Source: CAZQVN01 sp964596775
GTDB taxonomy: Bacteria; Eisenbacteria; RBG-16-71-46; JABDJR01; JAWXBZ01
DNA: 40,980 bases
Assembly: GCA_964596775.1 (NCBI GenBank)
Contig: CAZQVN010000032.1
Location: 1 to 40,980 of the forward strand
Direction of reading: 5' to 3'
Shown: piece after piece, positions 40,001-40,980 of the stretch
How the letters are laid out: every line of letters begins with the position of its first letter
How positions within the stretch are numbered: the stretch's first letter is position 1
The notes under the pieces: model-generated
Seen by the model: the letters and a program-made list of their open reading frames with translations, nothing else
Databases searched by the model: none
Told to the model about the DNA's origin: nothing
Translations under genes and position numbers: made by a program

Positions 40001-40123
40001 ACCGGACTAGGTCTGTCCATAGTGAAACGGATCATCGAAGATCACGGCGGGGAGATTGCCGCCGAGAACGGCCCGGACGGCGGTGCGGTCATCCGTCTCT
40101 GGTTGCCGACGGCACCTGTCTGA
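37016..40123 (+). CDS. Membrane-anchored histidine kinase with six PAS domains (NtrB-like)
   Basis: 1035 residues from ATG 37016, with GAAGGA upstream. One N-terminal transmembrane helix (TAILFPMLALAGISILALIL) is followed by basic residues, so the rest is cytoplasmic. Six PAS/PAC units lie at about 55-165, 170-295, 300-420, 425-545, 555-675 and 680-800; units 2, 5 and 6 are PAS_3 types with WVHPDD-like and FRVVWPDGSVHW motifs. The HisKA domain carries GGVAHEIRTPL with phospho-acceptor His830. The ATPase has the N box FRNILQNALQHS, DSGPGFREED and GGTGLGLSIVKRI. It should autophosphorylate in response to small ligands, haem, flavin or redox state and pass phosphate to the adjacent NtrC-type regulator 20 nt downstream. 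All key residues are intact. Confidence 0.93.
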   Translation: MEHDNEVMGTAILFPMLALAGISILALILVAVWVRRRNVPRARASDSTHSRLVTLSQSLEVVFDRIEDGFVSLDRDWKYVFVNRKAGELARRRPADLVGRYMWDEFPENELQSFAMAYRQAMDHGETIQFEGYFPLWDRWFENRVFPHSEGIDIFFTDITIRKKAEAERRESEARLRLAVEAANVGLWFWNTETGEIHFSREWKSQIGYKEDEIPNRFEEWESRVHPDDVAPTLAQIQACREDPTRPYEVEFRLRHRNGSYRWILARGSMLADAGGKMVRMLGCHLDITGRKKSEAALSAGLHRLRSVIDGLGPDTFVGLLSLNGVVLEANRPALEAAGLSTADVIGLPVEETYWFSYSDASKRQIREAVDRAAHGEPSRLELSIRTGDGEFTMIDFSLRPLRDNSGVVQFLVPSANVITSQKLAEKAARESSARLTSVFQQATDGIFVISADNHYLDANPEGLAMLGYSHEELMGRHVSEVLTPRERHRLSIEQPRMMTGEPHRAEWEHLRKDGTTFHGEVTARKLDDDSYMAIIRDQTNRRKNEELVRESERRLRLALEAARMGIFDWNIPVNRIVWSRGHEEIFGFEPGEFGGTYEDFSRRVHPGDLPGINEEVAVCIESRTHFHREFRVVWPDGSVHWVEGFGEFTYDESGRAVRMRGVVLDVTRRKRSERALRRRRKFLELALESARMGVWKWEGATDSITRVFGSGPLSGLPAGVGPVTGDAVRALVHPDDLPAVERNLQSTMETGRNYQAEFRIVLPDESVRWVSARGVVSRLEDGRPVRLIGVDMDVTELRVASEQRERAELQLRRNEVLVALGVLVGGVAHEIRTPLFGITATLDAMEAKLGRNAGHAEYLPLLRSEVGRLEALTRDLLEYGRPVGNRMRTRLVQPVAEAVSMCRAGSVIPIDLRFPPDLSDIMIDPLRISVVFRNILQNALQHSPGRSSVVVAATAIRRRGVPGVECTISDSGPGFREEDRAHIFEPFFSRRAGGTGLGLSIVKRIIEDHGGEIAAENGPDGGAVIRLWLPTAPV

Positions 40124-40132
40124 CGAAGGGAA

Positions 40133-40146
40133 AGGAGGGCGTCATA
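40133..40146 (+). promoter_or_regulatory. Perfect Shine-Dalgarno followed by an ATA start codon
   Basis: AGGAGG (40133-40138) is a perfect ribosome site; five nt later, at 40144, stands ATA in the frame of the response regulator. No ATG, GTG or TTG exists in that frame between 39913 and the middle of the receiver domain. The position says that ATA is, or was, the start codon. Confidence 0.65.
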
Positions 40147-40980
40147 AATCCGATCAATCGTGCAGAGAAAGATCTGCAGGGCGGTCGGCCATCAGTCCTC
40201 ATCGTCGAGGATGACCCGGTGATTCGCTTCGCCTTGAAGGACTACCTGGGGACCCACGGCTACGCCTCGCTCGAGGCCGACTCCTGCGAGTCGGCCCGGC
40301 GGGTCGTCGTTGAAGACAATCCCGATGCGGTGATTCTCGACTACCAGCTCCCGGACGGTACGAGTCTGGACATATTGCCCGCGATCCGGCAAGCGGCTCC
40401 CACTGTACCTGTTGTCGTGCTTACGGCCCACGGGTCCATTGAACTTGCGGTCCAGGCTGTCCAGCTTGGAGCGGACCAGTTCCTGACCAAGCCGGTGAAT
40501 CTGGAGGTGCTGCTCACCATCCTCGAACGCCTTCTCGACAGGCAGCGTGCTCGTCGGAGACAGATGGCCCGTCGGGTCGGTCGCGGCCGGTCGGTGCCCG
40601 ATCCGTTCATCGGGTCGAGCAATGCCGTCCGCGTACTCGCCGAGGAGGCGAGAAACGCCCTGGACTCGCGAAGCCCGGTTCTGATCCTCGGGGAGACGGG
40701 ATCCGGAAAGGGAGTGCTCGCCGCGTGGCTCCATGGCAATGGTCCCCGCGCGGAGAATGCATTCGTCGACATCAACTGCGCTGGCCTGTCCCGGGAAATG
40801 CTGGAAAGTGAACTCTTCGGTCATGAAAGGGGGGCATTCACCGGGGCGGTCGGCGCGAAGGAGGGGCTGTTGGAGGTTGCCCATCACGGAACGGTCTTCA
40901 TGGACGAACTGGGCGACATGGATTTGGTTGTCCAGGCGAAACTTCTGAAGGTGCTTGAAGAGTGGAAGCTGCGACGGTTG
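40144..40980 (+). CDS. NtrC-family sigma-54-dependent response regulator (3' end outside window, apparent ATA start)
   Basis: At least 279 residues; the gene runs off the window. The receiver domain opens SVLIVEDDPVIRFAL (acidic pocket), has the phospho-acceptor Asp66 in AVILDYQLPDG, and ends FLTKPV. After a basic linker (RQRARRRQMARRVGRGR) the AAA+ domain shows Walker A GETGSGKG (183-190), the sigma-54 contact loop GAFTGA (230-235) and Walker B TVFMDELGD. It activates transcription by sigma-54 polymerase when phosphorylated by the upstream kinase, from which it is separated by 20 nt. The DNA-binding Fis-type domain must lie beyond the window. The frame has no standard start codon near the ribosome site; ATA at 40144 is the only sensible place. 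Confidence 0.9.
   Translation, partial: MNPINRAEKDLQGGRPSVLIVEDDPVIRFALKDYLGTHGYASLEADSCESARRVVVEDNPDAVILDYQLPDGTSLDILPAIRQAAPTVPVVVLTAHGSIELAVQAVQLGADQFLTKPVNLEVLLTILERLLDRQRARRRQMARRVGRGRSVPDPFIGSSNAVRVLAEEARNALDSRSPVLILGETGSGKGVLAAWLHGNGPRAENAFVDINCAGLSREMLESELFGHERGAFTGAVGAKEGLLEVAHHGTVFMDELGDMDLVVQAKLLKVLEEWKLRRL

Noticed and set aside
1..40980. tRNA, rRNA or CRISPR loci
   Set aside because: No cloverleaf, rRNA-like or repeat-spacer sequence was recognised on either strand.

Overview
The window reads as a chromosomal piece of a GC-rich, Gram-negative bacterium. Large secreted proteins predominate: FG-GAP, Kelch and GGxF-type beta-propellers, a beta-helix adhesin and a carboxypeptidase-regulatory-domain protein. 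Seven of them end in the same FlgD-Ig/type IX-like C-terminal domain. With Ser/Thr kinases, an ECF sigma factor of the kinase-linked type and an NtrC-type regulator, this resembles FCB-group or neighbouring candidate phyla (Eisenbacteria or Latescibacteria style). That placement is inference; there is no rRNA or marker gene here.

Left part (1-5929, +): an operon-like run of a 5'-truncated M36-like metallopeptidase/beta-helix protein, a small secreted protein and a 14-unit propeller protein. The first gene is visibly more AT-rich than the rest.

Mobile island (5957-9831): a complete IS3-family element, a beta-helix gene cut by it, remnants of an integrase-core transposase and an IS91-type transposase, a nucleotidyltransferase-HEPN-YgiT zinc finger operon closed by a clear terminator, and a DUF433/DUF5615 toxin-antitoxin pair.

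Surface-protein block (10003-28240): a coupled pair (14-unit FG-GAP protein and Kelch protein, +) converges on a 1539-residue beta-helix/Kelch protein (-). Then come a small unknown ORF, a SEC-C membrane protein, an NHL scrap, an O-methyltransferase (-), a serine recombinase remnant, a carboxypeptidase-regulatory-repeat protein (-) and a second GGxF propeller protein (-). A broken FG-GAP gene follows (28410-29341).

Signalling block (29558-40980, +): a kinase-linked ECF sigma factor overlaps by 4 nt a kinase-STAND ATPase-TPR protein. A membrane Ser/Thr kinase with a TolB-like sensor, a six-PAS histidine kinase and an NtrC-type response regulator follow; the regulator is cut by the window end. 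It has a perfect Shine-Dalgarno sequence but an ATA codon where ATG is expected.

No tRNA, rRNA or CRISPR array was recognised. The most interesting points are the sigma/kinase pair with a likely phospho-threonine in place of the usual acidic motif, the apparent ATA start, the recurrence of exactly 14 propeller repeats in three different secreted proteins, the MNT-HEPN-YgiT operon, and the IS3 junction that looks like the scar of a deletion.
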